Source: an uncultured Desulfobacter sp. (GTDB lineage: Bacteria > Desulfobacterota > Desulfobacteria > Desulfobacterales > Desulfobacteraceae). From it: DNA of 64,000 nucleotides. Positions 54,120-62,704 of this stretch are shown piece after piece. The translations under genes were made by a program, and so were the position numbers. The stretch covers positions 1,372,501 through 1,436,500 of the forward strand of contig NZ_OY781882.1 of the NCBI RefSeq assembly GCF_963677125.1. Reading direction: 5' to 3'. Within the stretch, counting starts at the first letter, position 1, and each line of letters starts with the position of its first letter. The notes below the pieces were generated by a model. It saw only the letters and a list, made by a program, of their open reading frames with translations. It was not told where the DNA came from and did not search any database.

Positions 54120-54691
54120 GGGTTCTGTTGTTTAATGACATTAGTCGATGATGATGTAAAAAAAGACACCTTCGCTTTAAGCGTAAGGCTTAATTCAAAT
54201 TAAAAAGTGTTGCTCCTTTGTGTTTAAGGGGCGTATGGTAGTAAATGATAAATTTCTAATCAAATGCAATATGATATCTATGAATCTGACCGTGAACAAA
54301 AGAAGGAGTCAGATCATTATCCAAATATATAGGGTATTTCGGATAAATTAGCACCTTAAGAAAACTTCAAAAAGAATCTAACCACTCTGGCATTTTGTAA
54401 TCTACCCCTATGGTTCGATTGTAAAAGTAAACCCCTTGATACGATTGCTTCTTCGACGATTACTGGGTATGTTTTTACAGTATCTGTCCAAAATCCGTTA
54501 CACGCATCACATAGCCCGTTACAGAATACAGGCACCCTGTTACACACACTTATGATATTTCTTGATCTGGACAACAAAAGCAAAAAATATTTGGTACGGA
54601 TAGAACATTTGCCTGATTTGCTTTGCATGCAATCATGTAATTGGTATGGTTTTCTATCACAACCATTTCTTTCTCAGGAGGGATCTCTGTA
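54120..54691. other. AT-rich stretch of the element without a supported gene
   Basis: 572 bp of low GC. Minus-strand frames at 54356-54628 and 54550-54744 exist. The second has a lipobox-like FLYSC near its start but only TTG/ATT starts and no family match, so I do not call either. The plus-strand ribosome site of the next gene is at 54676-54682. Confidence 0.4.
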
Positions 54692-55072
54692 ATGATGCTG
54701 TCATCGTTGCGGTCTACAGCGCAAGAATACAAAAAAACAATCAACCGCTCTTCGAGTATTGGCGATCATTGTCTGTGTTTTTCTCATACACTGCGCAGCT
54801 TCGCCCAATATGATCGGGACATGGCTGGAGATCGGCAAAAGCAACATTGGAATTCAAAAAAAAATGGATCATTCAGTGCGGTGGACAATGAGGGAATGGC
54901 CGTGAGTGGAAAGTATATGCGCTTAAAGGATGGGCGCGTGAAATTCGAAATCCTGCACGGAGACGCTTCCGTGGAGATAGTGATCCTAAACGTTTCTGTA
55001 AACGGGGAAGAACTAACTGTTACTGGCGACGTTCCCGGAGACGTGGAAAGATATAGAAGAATGGACAGGTGA
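54692..55072 (+). CDS. Small lipoprotein gene with apparent compensated frameshifts
   Basis: Starts at ATG 54692 with an excellent ribosome site (AGGAGGG). The annotated frame is open (126 residues), and its C-terminal half reads NGSFSAVDNEGMAVSGKYMRLKDG and NGEELTVTGDVP, typical of small 'GTW-xx-DGTF' lipoproteins. Between two A tracts (54732-54738 and 54856-54864) a different frame encodes LRVLAIIVCVFLIHCAAS and PNMIGTWLEIGKSN. That is a signal peptide with lipobox plus the family's first strand, which the annotated frame lacks. One A less in the first tract and one more in the second would give a complete lipoprotein. Either compensated mutations or sequence errors. Confidence 0.6.
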   Translation: MMLSSLRSTAQEYKKTINRSSSIGDHCLCFSHTLRSFAQYDRDMAGDRQKQHWNSKKNGSFSAVDNEGMAVSGKYMRLKDGRVKFEILHGDASVEIVILNVSVNGEELTVTGDVPGDVERYRRMDR

Positions 55073-55078
55073 GCCAAA

Positions 55079-55678
55079 ATGACCATCAGGGTTTTACACA
55101 GCGTTTTTGGATTGATTGCGATCTTTTTGCTCTTTCCCACCATCGTATGGTCTCAAGAAACGGTGATTGCGGCAACAAAGGTGGGAGAATGCGAGCTTAC
55201 GGTGGAAGCGAGCGATCGGTGGCATTCGCTGAGGTTGAGGGCATTTCATCCCCGAGCCACTAGGTGTGATATCGGCAGAGAGTCAATACTGCCGATTCTT
55301 GATGAAGCATTTTCAAAGCTCCGATCGCCGCAGCTTGAAAGAAGCTATGAATCCTTGTTTATTGGAAGGCTTGTTGACTACCCCTGGATGTGTCAGTATC
55401 TGGCGAATACCGCTCTCACGGATGGCGGTTGGGACTCAAGGAAAGGGAAGCCTGTCGCCATGGATATTAATAAATATGTATCCAGCCTTCTCTTCAGAAA
55501 AGAGCTGCTATCGGAGATAATGGCTGGTTTAGCAAAAAATGGATACAGCGTCACTGGCATAAGTGTGGAAAAAGTGCTCGTCGGTGGCTTCCACGACGTT
55601 CCATTATATCAGGGGAAGATGTTTCGGGGGCGGGTCCCTTTTGATGCGCAAGTCTGGCTCCGACTCAAGAAGGACTGA
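55079..55678 (+). CDS. Predicted secreted protein of unknown function
   Basis: 199 residues with a clear signal peptide (FGLIAIFLLFPTIVWSQ, cleavage after about residue 25). The mature part has two Cys pairs (CELTVEA, TRCDIG; MCQYLAN) and ends with strands (FRGRVPFDAQVWLRLKK). No family recognised. It begins 6 bp after the lipoprotein gene, so the two are probably co-transcribed and both act in the envelope. It is the last gene inside the integrated element. Confidence 0.7.
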   Translation: MTIRVLHSVFGLIAIFLLFPTIVWSQETVIAATKVGECELTVEASDRWHSLRLRAFHPRATRCDIGRESILPILDEAFSKLRSPQLERSYESLFIGRLVDYPWMCQYLANTALTDGGWDSRKGKPVAMDINKYVSSLLFRKELLSEIMAGLAKNGYSVTGISVEKVLVGGFHDVPLYQGKMFRGRVPFDAQVWLRLKKD

Positions 55679-55918
55679 TCGGTGCAACGAACTATTTCAA
55701 GCCTAAAGCTGGCTTTTATTCGGCTGCGCACATTTCAAAATTGCCCCCGGAAGATATGATGAAAGATGGTGTCTGGGGTGTGCCCACGGTGCCCAAATTG
55801 TGCCCGTCAAGGTCAATTATTTACAAAAGTTTCCAAACGAAACCAAAAGTTAGACGCTGAAAGCCTTACCAGATAAGGGCCTGAAAATTATAGTGGAATT
55901 CAGTATGCTGAATCTTGC

Positions 55919-55969
55919 ACTTCTAATCCGTAGGCCGCGTGTTCGAATCGCGCCGGGCGCGCCATAAAA
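55919..55969. repeat. attR: second copy of the 51-bp tRNA-Arg repeat
   Basis: Exact copy of 52811-52861, giving an element of 3108 bp from repeat start to repeat start. Only the 3' half of the tRNA is present, so this is not a second tRNA gene. TGCCCA/TGCCCG boxes at 55781, 55790 and 55801 lie inside the right end. Confidence 0.92.
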
Positions 55970-55975
55970 GCAACT

Positions 55976-56009
55976 AAGCCCCCAAGGGACTTCCTTGAGG
56001 GCTTTTTTT
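55976..56009 (+). terminator. Original tRNA-Arg terminator, displaced beyond attR
   Basis: AGCCCCCAAGG pairs with CCTTGAGGGCT around loop GACTT, followed by TTTTTTT. It stands 7 bp after attR, where the native tRNA terminator would have been before integration. Confidence 0.85.
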
Positions 56010-56225
56010 GTGCTTCCGGTTCTACTCCGGTCCATTCAAAAAAGGCTCTACTGATAACAGATGCCTTTTCTCATGTCACATTAAAGATTTGCAGATGGGG
56101 TCTTTAATCGCTTACGCTACTTCAACATTCTGCCGCTCAACCGTTGAATGAGCTGGAAAGCACTTCTTCAGACGGCCGCAGCTGAATGACATAAACCTTT
56201 TTGCTGTTTCATCGATGAAACAGTT

Positions 56226-56717
56226 TTACAGCAGCTCAGAATGATTTTTGTGCCCGGACCACTTAGGCAAATCATCGTGAGGCTCGACAACCCTCGACCC
56301 ATAAAATAGATGGCAGGTTGGTTTGAACGACTCCGGCACCCTGGCGGGATGTCCGAAATCAAACAATGATGGGAAGGCGAGCCACATCCTGCGCCCCTCA
56401 TCGGCAATGAGGGTGCCACATTTGCTACAGCGAACTTTACAGGGAAGGATACGTCCTGGCCGGTTTTGTTCACTATTATAAAAAGTTAGATGTTCCAAAC
56501 CAGCGGTAAATCTCACATGGCGCTTGTGAAAAATCGCAGCCCACTGCATAGGGGCACCATGCAACCTCTGGCAAGTCGTGCAATGACAAATTTTGGCATC
56601 CACTGGATCTGCACTCACCTCATATCGTATAGTTCCACAAAAGCATGAGGCTTGGTACTTTGCAACAAACTCTGTATCTTCCAGGGAGGCATAATCAGGT
56701 CCAAATGAATTTTTCAT
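56226..56717 (-). CDS. GFA-family (CENP-V/formaldehyde-activating) zinc protein
   Basis: 163 residues from ATG 56717. The GFA zinc sites are present: SCFCGTIRYEV (CxCG), CHCTTCQRLHG (CxxC) and KVRCSKCGTLI (CxxC). The family includes glutathione-dependent formaldehyde-activating enzymes and S-(hydroxymethyl)glutathione synthases, but most bacterial members lack a proven substrate. It is a lone gene on the minus strand just beyond the integrated element. The C-terminal RVVEPHDDLPKWSGH motif fits the family's usual end. Confidence 0.85.
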   Translation of the reverse strand: MKNSFGPDYASLEDTEFVAKYQASCFCGTIRYEVSADPVDAKICHCTTCQRLHGAPMQWAAIFHKRHVRFTAGLEHLTFYNSEQNRPGRILPCKVRCSKCGTLIADEGRRMWLAFPSLFDFGHPARVPESFKPTCHLFYGSRVVEPHDDLPKWSGHKNHSELL

Positions 56718-56856
56718 TATCAAGGCCTGCTATTTTTATTCAGTATATTTAAATATTATTTTTAACTTGGAAAGGGCGCCTTGTTCATCAATGAAAGATA
56801 GGCGAAGGCCTTGTAATTAAGTCCGGCCTATCCCAGGATGATAGACTGCACTGAAA

Positions 56857-57156
56857 TTAAATAGGTTCCAGATTAATTTTCAACCGACACCCAACCGCTT
56901 TGGCATACTTACGCAATGTTTCAATGGAAGGGGAATGCTTCTGACTTCCCCCACCGGATTCAATTCTTGCAACAGCGGGGGCTTTGGTATTCATGGCCCT
57001 GGCTACATCTTCTTGCGTCATCCCCGCTTTTTTCCTGGCTTTAAGCAATTCATCCAGCAATGCAAATTCATCTTCCAGGGCATCATATTCAGCCATAAAA
57101 GCAGGATCTTTTTTCCATTTTTCTATCATCTTTTTATGTTTGGTCATTTTTAACAT
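56857..57156 (-). CDS. HigA-type antitoxin / XRE regulator
   Basis: 99 residues (start ATG 57156 or 57147). The C-terminal 60 residues are an XRE helix-turn-helix (LDELLKARKKAGMTQEDVARAMNTKAPAVARIES, SIETLRKYAKAVGCRLKINL). The N-terminal part (MIEKWKKDPAFMAEYDALEDEF) is the conserved lead of HigA-like antitoxins encoded after their toxin. Its toxin partner upstream is interrupted by a mobile repeat, so this antitoxin is now without an intact toxin and may only autoregulate. Confidence 0.85.
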   Translation of the reverse strand: MLKMTKHKKMIEKWKKDPAFMAEYDALEDEFALLDELLKARKKAGMTQEDVARAMNTKAPAVARIESGGGSQKHSPSIETLRKYAKAVGCRLKINLEPI

Positions 57157-57423
57157 CCTTGAGCCTTTGCCGGGCTATGTCAAGATCCTTCTTTGGCGTC
57201 TTCTGGGATTTTTTTTATAACGGCCACGAGCCGCCCTTGGTCTATCTACACCCAGGCCTCGGCCTACAACAAAGATTGAAAGATCTGAGTAACTTACCCA
57301 GACTTTCTTATAAAATTCGTGCAAAATTAAAATTTGGTATTCAACGACAGCACAAAAGAACGCCCGGCCCTGACCTTCTCGTTATAATATCGGATTTACC
57401 ATTCCATAACAGTGTATTAACAT
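57134..57423 (-). pseudogene. HigB-like toxin gene split by a short structured repeat
   Basis: Minus-strand frames contain the broken pieces of a HigB/Gp49-type RNase. The central part reads REGQGRAFFCAV and ILILHEFYKK upstream of the repeat. The C-terminal part (KKSQKTPKKDLDIARQRLKD, then VKNDQT) lies directly downstream of it, ending at 57134. FYKK...SQKTPKKDL is the normal continuous HigB C-terminal motif. Repeat copy 2 (57221-57307) sits exactly between the two. Upstream of REGQG the frame has a stop (after YGMVNPIL), so decay is not limited to the insertion. The gene overlaps the HigA start, the usual pair order. Confidence 0.72.
57221..57307. repeat. Structured interspersed repeat, copy 2, inside a toxin gene
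   Basis: 87 bp, flanked by TTATAA on both sides (57215-57220 and 57308-57313), a possible target duplication. The right 41 bp match copy 1 at 45528-45568 with two mismatches. It contains hairpins CGGC-CACGA-GCCG and AGGCC-TC-GGCCT and the imperfect palindrome CTGAGTAACTTACCCAG. The second hairpin differs in sequence from copy 1 but keeps pairing. Confidence 0.82.
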
Positions 57424-57472
57424 ATTTGTTAATTTTGTCAATTAATCACGCTAACTCATATTCACAGAATTT

Positions 57473-57784
57473 TTAATAAAAAACAGCCAGCCAAACAGTT
57501 ATGCTATTGGGATCAGTTTGAGTGACCTTATGTTTTGTATGGGCCGGGATGTCGAGATAATCCCCTTTATTTAATGTATATTCAAGTCCGTTTTCGTACA
57601 AAATTGTACCCGAACCTTCTAATACAATCACCCACTCATTCTCATCTTGGTTATACCACCCGAATTCAGGAGAAGTATGGCCCAAAGAAACAATGCGTTC
57701 GATCCGAATATGTTTTTGATTAACTAAATCAGTAAAATGCTCAGCTGCCAGATTATCAGGAATATTTTCAAACAGATTGGCCAT
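57473..57784 (-). CDS. Cupin-domain protein
   Basis: 103 residues from ATG 57784. A single cupin fold with motif 1 (HTSPEFGWYNQDENEWVIVLEGSG) and motif 2 (LNKGDYLDIPAHTKHKV). The expected metal ligands are partly changed: His in motif 1 is replaced by Trp/Tyr positions, while HxxxH is kept in motif 2. Proteins with SLGHTSPEFGWYNQ...EWVIVLEG are small cytosolic cupins of unknown substrate, common in proteobacteria. Monocistronic on the minus strand. Confidence 0.85.
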   Translation of the reverse strand: MANLFENIPDNLAAEHFTDLVNQKHIRIERIVSLGHTSPEFGWYNQDENEWVIVLEGSGTILYENGLEYTLNKGDYLDIPAHTKHKVTQTDPNSITVWLAVFY

Positions 57785-57831
57785 TAACAGCCCCAATATC
57801 TAAAGTCTAAAGTCAGGTTTTTGTTCAGACA

Positions 57832-58044
57832 CTATTTTTTAACTGTAATCGGAGAATTGGGCACACCGGCATAAAAAACGATAATTTCTGCAAATTCACT
57901 GCTTTCATTTATCCCATAGTGGCATTTATTCACGACTTCGATGATCGAATCTCCTGCGTTAAGCTGTAATTTTTCCTTCTTTTCGGTTACAACGGTTAGC
58001 GTCCCTTTTAACAACACGCCTGCATTGATCACAGGATGTGCCAA
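57832..58044 (-). pseudogene. Truncated cupin protein
   Basis: 70 codons encode the C-terminal cupin half (AHPVINAGVLLKGTLTVVTE, LNAGDSIIEVVNKCHYGINES, FAEIIVFYAGVPNSPITVKK). In this family about 60 residues, including the first histidine motif, precede this part. In the same frame just upstream, APIKLFL can still be read after a stop, so the 5' half appears lost or decayed. The open frame begins at a TTG codon without a clear ribosome site. Confidence 0.65.
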
Positions 58045-58249
58045 AAATAATTTAATTGGAGCTTAAGCATCCCGGAATGAAAAAATCAATAACCAAATTT
58101 GTTCTTTAGTTCTTATGATTTCAATATTAACCCCAACGATGGAATTAAATTGGACATTTCGGTCCCCGGCTTGACAAATCGGCTGCAACCAGCGTATTTG
58201 CTTTGCTGTAATTTATTTAGATGATGATAAAAAACAGGTGAAACGAATT

Positions 58250-59125
58250 ATGAATCTACACCACTGGTGGCTGGCCATCCGGCCTAAAACCCTACCGGCA
58301 GCTGCTTGCCCGGTTGTTGTTGGCGCAGCGTGTACTATTTCTGACCACAGATTTTCAGCATTGATGTTTGCAGCGGCTTTGGCCGGTGCTTTGTTGATCC
58401 AGATATCCGTAAATCTGGCCAATGATTATTTTGATTTTATACACAACATTGACACCCCGGACCGTAAAGGCCCGAAGCGGATGACCCAAAGCGGCCTGAT
58501 TTCGCCTGAGACCGTTCGAAATGCATTCATAGTGACTATGCTGATGGCTTTGGGTTTAGGCGCTGTTCTTATTATCAAGGGAGGGGTTGTGATTCTGTGC
58601 ATTGTGATCGCCTCCCTTCTTGGCGTTATCTGTTACAGCGCCGGTCCCTTTCCCATTGCATCCAACGGCCTTGGCGAAGTGTTTGTATTTATTTTTTTCG
58701 GGCCTGTGGCAGTACCAGGCACCTACTACCTGATGGCCGGATGCGTAACACCAATGGTCTTTATCGCATCTGTTCCCGTAGGTTTTATGGTCACGGCCAT
58801 TATCGTAGTCAACAATCTGCGGGATATCGAAACAGATGCCCGGGCAGGCAAAAAGACCCTGGCCGTCATATTAGGCCATTGGCGTACCAAAGTGGAGTTC
58901 GTATTTTTGATCTTTTTCTCTTTTTTGATACCCTGTCTAATGTTTGCATCGGGCTACTGGTCTTGGGCCATTTTATTGCCCTTGGCCGTCTTTTGGAAAT
59001 CTTATCCCTTATTTAAAATTATTTTTGAACAGAATGGAGAAGTTTTAAATGTAGCACTTGCAGATACAGCAAAGCTTGCACTGATGTTCAGCACACTTTT
59101 TGCCATTGGTATTATGGCGGGGTAA
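58250..59125 (+). CDS. menA: MenA-like prenyltransferase (menaquinone biosynthesis)
   Basis: 291 residues from ATG 58250 (AGGTGA ribosome site; GTG 58238 is an alternative). It is a UbiA-superfamily integral membrane protein with eight or nine hydrophobic segments. The aspartate-rich motif 1 is [18 protein letters not shown] and motif 2 is [40 protein letters not shown] at the N terminus is typical of 1,4-dihydroxy-2-naphthoate polyprenyltransferase. It attaches the isoprenoid tail in menaquinone synthesis. No other men genes are in the window. Confidence 0.85.
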   Translation: MNLHHWWLAIRPKTLPAAACPVVVGAACTISDHRFSALMFAAALAGALLIQISVNLANDYFDFIHNIDTPDRKGPKRMTQSGLISPETVRNAFIVTMLMALGLGAVLIIKGGVVILCIVIASLLGVICYSAGPFPIASNGLGEVFVFIFFGPVAVPGTYYLMAGCVTPMVFIASVPVGFMVTAIIVVNNLRDIETDARAGKKTLAVILGHWRTKVEFVFLIFFSFLIPCLMFASGYWSWAILLPLAVFWKSYPLFKIIFEQNGEVLNVALADTAKLALMFSTLFAIGIMAG

Positions 59126-59236
59126 CAGCTTGTAATTATTATTCTTGTACCAGGGCTAAAGTTCTGTTAATCTACTGAGCTTCAAATTAACCGGTTCAGG
59201 GAGAAGCCTGGGCCCTTGTATTGAAAGGATAGATAA

Positions 59237-59989
59237 ATGATAAAAAAAATTGCGTTACTGATGAGTGTTCTATCGACATTGGTATGCTTGAGCCTGACAC
59301 CTGCCGGTGCAAAAGAAGTTTACATTAACGGCATTGACTTTGGTTTTCCTCCCTTTGGGTATGTGGACAAGGCCGGCAAGCCTGCAGGCTTTGACGTAGA
59401 ATGTGCAAACTGGATTGCCAATGAGATGGGTTTTGAAGTCAAACACCAGCCCATGGATTGGGACGGCATTATCCCAGCCCTGAATGCAAAAAAAATAGAT
59501 TTTATTGCTTCCGGCATGAGCGCAACAGAATCCCGTAAAAAAATTGTTAACTTCACCCTGCCCTACTATGAAGTCAGCCAGGTGCTTTTGGTCTTGAAGG
59601 ACCGGACAGATGATTTCAATACCCTGTTGACCACAGGCAAAAAAATCGGCACCCAGAGAGGTACCACCAGCACAAAACGCCTTAATGATCTGCTTGCCAC
59701 AGGAAAATACGACTTTAAAATTGTGGAGTATGATTCAACGGATCTGAGCATGGAAGATCTCAAAATCGGCCGTATTGACGCCTCTTCCATGGACTCATCC
59801 ATTGCCAACGAACTCAATAAGGACGAGACTTACAAAACAGCCGGAACCTTTGAAGGCTCCACTGAAGAATATGGATATGCCGTACGCAAGGGCGACGATA
59901 AGCTTTTGAACCTGCTTAACCAGGGGTTAAAAAAGCTGATGGCTGATCCCCAGTGGCAGGTGCTTAAAGACAAATACGATATCCACTAA
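59237..59989 (+). CDS. Amino-acid ABC transporter substrate-binding protein
   Basis: 250 residues: a signal peptide (about 1-25, ending PAGAK) and a periplasmic binding protein of the polar amino-acid type (family 3). Motifs include FPPFGYVDKAGKPAGFDVECANWIANEMGFEVK, WDGIIPALNAKKIDFIASGMSATESRKKIVNFTLPYYE and GKKIGTQRGTTS. It captures an amino acid and delivers it to the two permeases downstream. A ribosome-proximal start at 59237 follows AAAGGATAG. An mRNA hairpin after the gene (60003-60026) suggests higher expression than the membrane components. Confidence 0.93.
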   Translation: MIKKIALLMSVLSTLVCLSLTPAGAKEVYINGIDFGFPPFGYVDKAGKPAGFDVECANWIANEMGFEVKHQPMDWDGIIPALNAKKIDFIASGMSATESRKKIVNFTLPYYEVSQVLLVLKDRTDDFNTLLTTGKKIGTQRGTTSTKRLNDLLATGKYDFKIVEYDSTDLSMEDLKIGRIDASSMDSSIANELNKDETYKTAGTFEGSTEEYGYAVRKGDDKLLNLLNQGLKKLMADPQWQVLKDKYDIH

Positions 59990-60002
59990 TATGCAACATT
60001 GT

Positions 60003-60026
60003 GAACCGGGCTCGTCTGCCCGGTTC
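60003..60026 (+). other. Intergenic stem-loop after the substrate-binding protein gene
   Basis: GAACCGGGC (60003-60011) pairs with GCCCGGTTC (60018-60026), loop TCGTCT, with no T run. Such hairpins commonly protect the upstream binding-protein mRNA and attenuate read-through. Confidence 0.7.
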
Positions 60027-60049
60027 CATTCCCCACCCCCGGATTTACC

Positions 60050-60751
60050 ATGCATAACATGTTCACTTTTTTAACTTCCATAACCGACTCTCTGCCCTAT
60101 ATATTTTCAGGACTATGGATCACAGTGGTCCTCATTATCGGGGCCATGGGATTAGGACTTTTGATCGGCATCCCATTTTCCGTAATCCGGGTGTATGGCC
60201 ATCCTCTTGCCCGGGGCTGTGTGGCACTTTATGTCTGGTTTTTCAGGGGCGTACCAGTTCTTGTTCTGTTCTACCTGTTTTATTTTGGACTTCTATCCTG
60301 GCTGGATCAGGTGCCGGCGTTGGATTTTCTGCCCCTTGGCGATGCTTTTGTTGCAGCGATAGTGGTCCTGGGCATGACCACCGGGGCGTATCAGACTCAA
60401 ATTTTCAAAGGCGCGATCCTCTCCTTGCCCCAGGGCCAGCTTAAGGCAGCACGCTCCCTTGGCATGAGTGACATTTCAGCCATAACCAGTATTATACTGC
60501 CCCAGGCCCTGCGGTTTTCCATTCCGGCCTGGTCCAATGAATATTCCATTGTCTTAAAGGATTCGGCCCTTGCCTATGTGATCGGGGTGGCAGAACTTAT
60601 GTCCAGAACCCGGTCCGTTGCTGCCATCACCCATAAACCCCTGCCCTTTACCCTGTTTGCCGGATTGATATTTTTCATACTGACCTGGGCCGGAGTCAAG
60701 GGTCTTAAACGACTGGAGCAGAAAGTGCAAATCCAGGGATATACCCAATAA
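60050..60751 (+). CDS. Amino-acid ABC transporter permease 1
   Basis: 233 residues, HisM/GlnP-type permease with five hydrophobic segments. The EAA loop is at about residues 125-165 (GAILSLPQGQLKAARSLGMSDISAITSIILPQALRFSIPAWSNE-type pattern), which docks on the ATPase. The upstream motif VWFFRGVPVLVLFYLFYFG is characteristic of this permease family. Its stop codon overlaps the start of the ATPase gene (TAATG). Confidence 0.93.
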   Translation: MHNMFTFLTSITDSLPYIFSGLWITVVLIIGAMGLGLLIGIPFSVIRVYGHPLARGCVALYVWFFRGVPVLVLFYLFYFGLLSWLDQVPALDFLPLGDAFVAAIVVLGMTTGAYQTQIFKGAILSLPQGQLKAARSLGMSDISAITSIILPQALRFSIPAWSNEYSIVLKDSALAYVIGVAELMSRTRSVAAITHKPLPFTLFAGLIFFILTWAGVKGLKRLEQKVQIQGYTQ

Positions 60752-61548
60752 TGTTTGAAAAAGGCATAGATATGACACAACCCAATGGTACCGAACCAAT
60801 TGTTCTGGAAGCCCGGGGGATTGTTAAGGAACTTGGCGGCAACACCGTTTTGAACCATGTGGATTTAACCCTGGCCAAAGGAGATTTAAAGGTGCTCATT
60901 GGACCTTCAGGTTCCGGGAAATCTACCTTGCTGCAGTGCTTAAACCTCTTGCACATCCCAGAAGAAGGCCGGCTGCTTTTAGACGGGACCCAAGTGAATT
61001 TTAGAAAAAAAACAGAGCTGTACCGGTTGCGCCAAAAAGTGGGCATGATTTTCCAGGAATTTAATCTATTTGATCACTTGTCTGCCTGCCAGAATGTTGC
61101 CATTGCATTGAGAAAAGTAAAAAAACAATCCAAAAACCAAGCCCACGACCGGGCATGTGAGGAGCTTGCCCGGGTGGGGCTGGCCGACAAAATGGACCTG
61201 TATCCGGCCCAGTTGTCCGGGGGGCAGAAACAACGGGTCTCCATTGCAAGGGCCCTGGCCATGGACCCGGAAGTGTTGCTGCTGGATGAACCCACATCAG
61301 CCCTGGACCCGGAACTGATCAGCGAGGTGCTGGTGGTGATCCGGGATCTGGCAAAGGCGGGGATGACAATGCTCATGGCCACGCACCAGATCAGTTTTTC
61401 CGCTGGTCTTGCCCATGAATTTGTTTTCATGGAAAACGGACAAATTACAGAACAGGGCGAGCCTGCTGCGCTGCTGGCTGAAAACAGCGGATCACGGACC
61501 CGGGATTTTTGCGCCAAAATTTCAGAGCTGACCGGAGCTGAGGCGTGA
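60751..61548 (+). CDS. Amino-acid ABC transporter ATP-binding protein
   Basis: 265 residues. Walker A GPSGSGKST (about residues 51-59), Q-loop MIFQEFNLFDHLS, signature LSGGQKQRVSIARALA, Walker B VLLLDEPTSALDPE and the H-loop MLMATHQISF are all intact. It drives uptake with the two permeases encoded on either side. The first ten codons (FEKGIDMTQ) may be skipped, with ATG 60772 as an alternative start. It overlaps the second permease gene by four bases (GTGA). Confidence 0.94.
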   Translation: MFEKGIDMTQPNGTEPIVLEARGIVKELGGNTVLNHVDLTLAKGDLKVLIGPSGSGKSTLLQCLNLLHIPEEGRLLLDGTQVNFRKKTELYRLRQKVGMIFQEFNLFDHLSACQNVAIALRKVKKQSKNQAHDRACEELARVGLADKMDLYPAQLSGGQKQRVSIARALAMDPEVLLLDEPTSALDPELISEVLVVIRDLAKAGMTMLMATHQISFSAGLAHEFVFMENGQITEQGEPAALLAENSGSRTRDFCAKISELTGAEA

Positions 61549-62237
61549 ACGACTTTTTTCCCTTTATCATAGATCAAGTTATACCCCGCCTGAACACAGG
61601 TTTTTTTGTAAGTATCAAGCTGATTGTGCCTTCGGCGCTGCTCGGCTTTTTAATCGGTGTCGTGACCGGAACCCTGAGGGTCTATGGTCCCTGGCCTATA
61701 AGAAAATTGTGTAATTTTTATGTGGCTGTGTTCCGGGGTACGCCACTGGTGGTTCAACTTTATTTCTGGTACTTTGCCCTGCCCTACACAAATTTTGGGG
61801 GCGTTCGTATTGTCATGTCCGCTATGGCCTGTGCGATTGTCGGATTTTCCCTTTGCTCCGGGGCCTATCACTCCGAATACATCCGAGGCGGTCTGCTCTC
61901 CATCAAAACAGGGCAGCTTAAAGCGGCCCAGGCGTTGGGCATGACCCCATTTACCTCGGTAAAAAGCATTGTTTTGCCCCAGGCCTTCAGACATTGTTTT
62001 ACCGGCTGCTGCAATGAGGTGATTTACCTGATCAAATATTCTTCCCTTGCGTCCATCATTACCATCAATGAAATGACCGGGATTGGCCGGGGCATTGCCA
62101 AGGCCTCTTTCAGAAACGTTGAAACCTTCCTGGTGGTGGGCATTTATTACTTGATCCTTGTCACTCTTGCCGGCGCTATTCTCAACTATATTGAACGGCG
62201 TATGGAAATCCCGGGCTTTGATCGCCAGGCCAGATAA
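61545..62237 (+). CDS. Amino-acid ABC transporter permease 2
   Basis: 230 residues from GTG 61545. HisM/GlnP-type permease, with the family segment VAVFRGTPLVVQLYFWYFALPY and the EAA-type loop GLLSIKTGQLKAAQALGMTPFTSVKSIVLPQA-like. Five hydrophobic segments. With permease 1 it probably forms a heterodimer, since the unit has two different permeases, one ATPase and one binding protein. Confidence 0.93.
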   Translation: MNDFFPFIIDQVIPRLNTGFFVSIKLIVPSALLGFLIGVVTGTLRVYGPWPIRKLCNFYVAVFRGTPLVVQLYFWYFALPYTNFGGVRIVMSAMACAIVGFSLCSGAYHSEYIRGGLLSIKTGQLKAAQALGMTPFTSVKSIVLPQAFRHCFTGCCNEVIYLIKYSSLASIITINEMTGIGRGIAKASFRNVETFLVVGIYYLILVTLAGAILNYIERRMEIPGFDRQAR

Positions 62238-62341
62238 TAAGGCGTCTGTAAAAAGATTCTTCACTTGTACCTTATCTTATGATTAAAACAAGAAAAGAGA
62301 ATGAAAACATTCACCTGAACGACCCGTAAAGGAACCCAACC

Positions 62342-62692
62342 ATGATTTCATCATTTTCTTTTGGTCAAATGGTTATTGGTGCAGATAAATATACCACAGA
62401 CCTGATTATCCTCCCGGACTTAACGATCCTGCCAAACTGGCGCAGAAAAAAGGGGCATGTACTTGAACTGGCGGATTTAAAATCGGTTTTACCGGTAAAA
62501 CCGGATCTGATCATTGCCGGTACCGGTGTCAATGACAGGATGAAAATAGCCCCGGGACTTGCAAAAGAATTGTCATCCATGGGCATTGAACTCAAGACTC
62601 TGGCAACAGGGAGTGCCGTAGAGATGTTCAACACAACCATCGTCCAGACACCGGATAAACAGGTGAGCGCCTGTTTTCATTTAACCTGCTGA
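62342..62692 (+). CDS. Mth938/NDUFAF3-family protein
   Basis: 116 residues, complete small domain of the Mth938 (DUF498) family: SFSFGQMVIGADKYTTDLIILPD at the start, KPDLIIAGTGVNDRM in the middle and LATGSAVEMFNTTI near the end. Mitochondrial NDUFAF3 belongs to the same fold and assists complex I assembly; the bacterial function is unknown. A ribosome site (AAAGGA) precedes ATG 62342. It is 12 bp ahead of the NUDIX gene, suggesting an operon. Confidence 0.85.
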   Translation: MISSFSFGQMVIGADKYTTDLIILPDLTILPNWRRKKGHVLELADLKSVLPVKPDLIIAGTGVNDRMKIAPGLAKELSSMGIELKTLATGSAVEMFNTTIVQTPDKQVSACFHLTC

Positions 62693-62704
62693 CAGGATTT
62701 ATGT

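Noticed and set aside
54550..54744. Minus-strand 64-codon frame with a lipobox-like start
   Set aside because: Only a TTG start right before the Cys, no room for a signal peptide, and it overlaps the ribosome site of a better-supported plus-strand gene.
55919..55969. Possible second tRNA-Arg gene
   Set aside because: Only the 3' half is present and the sequence 5' of 55919 cannot form the acceptor, D or anticodon 5' strands; it is the attR repeat.
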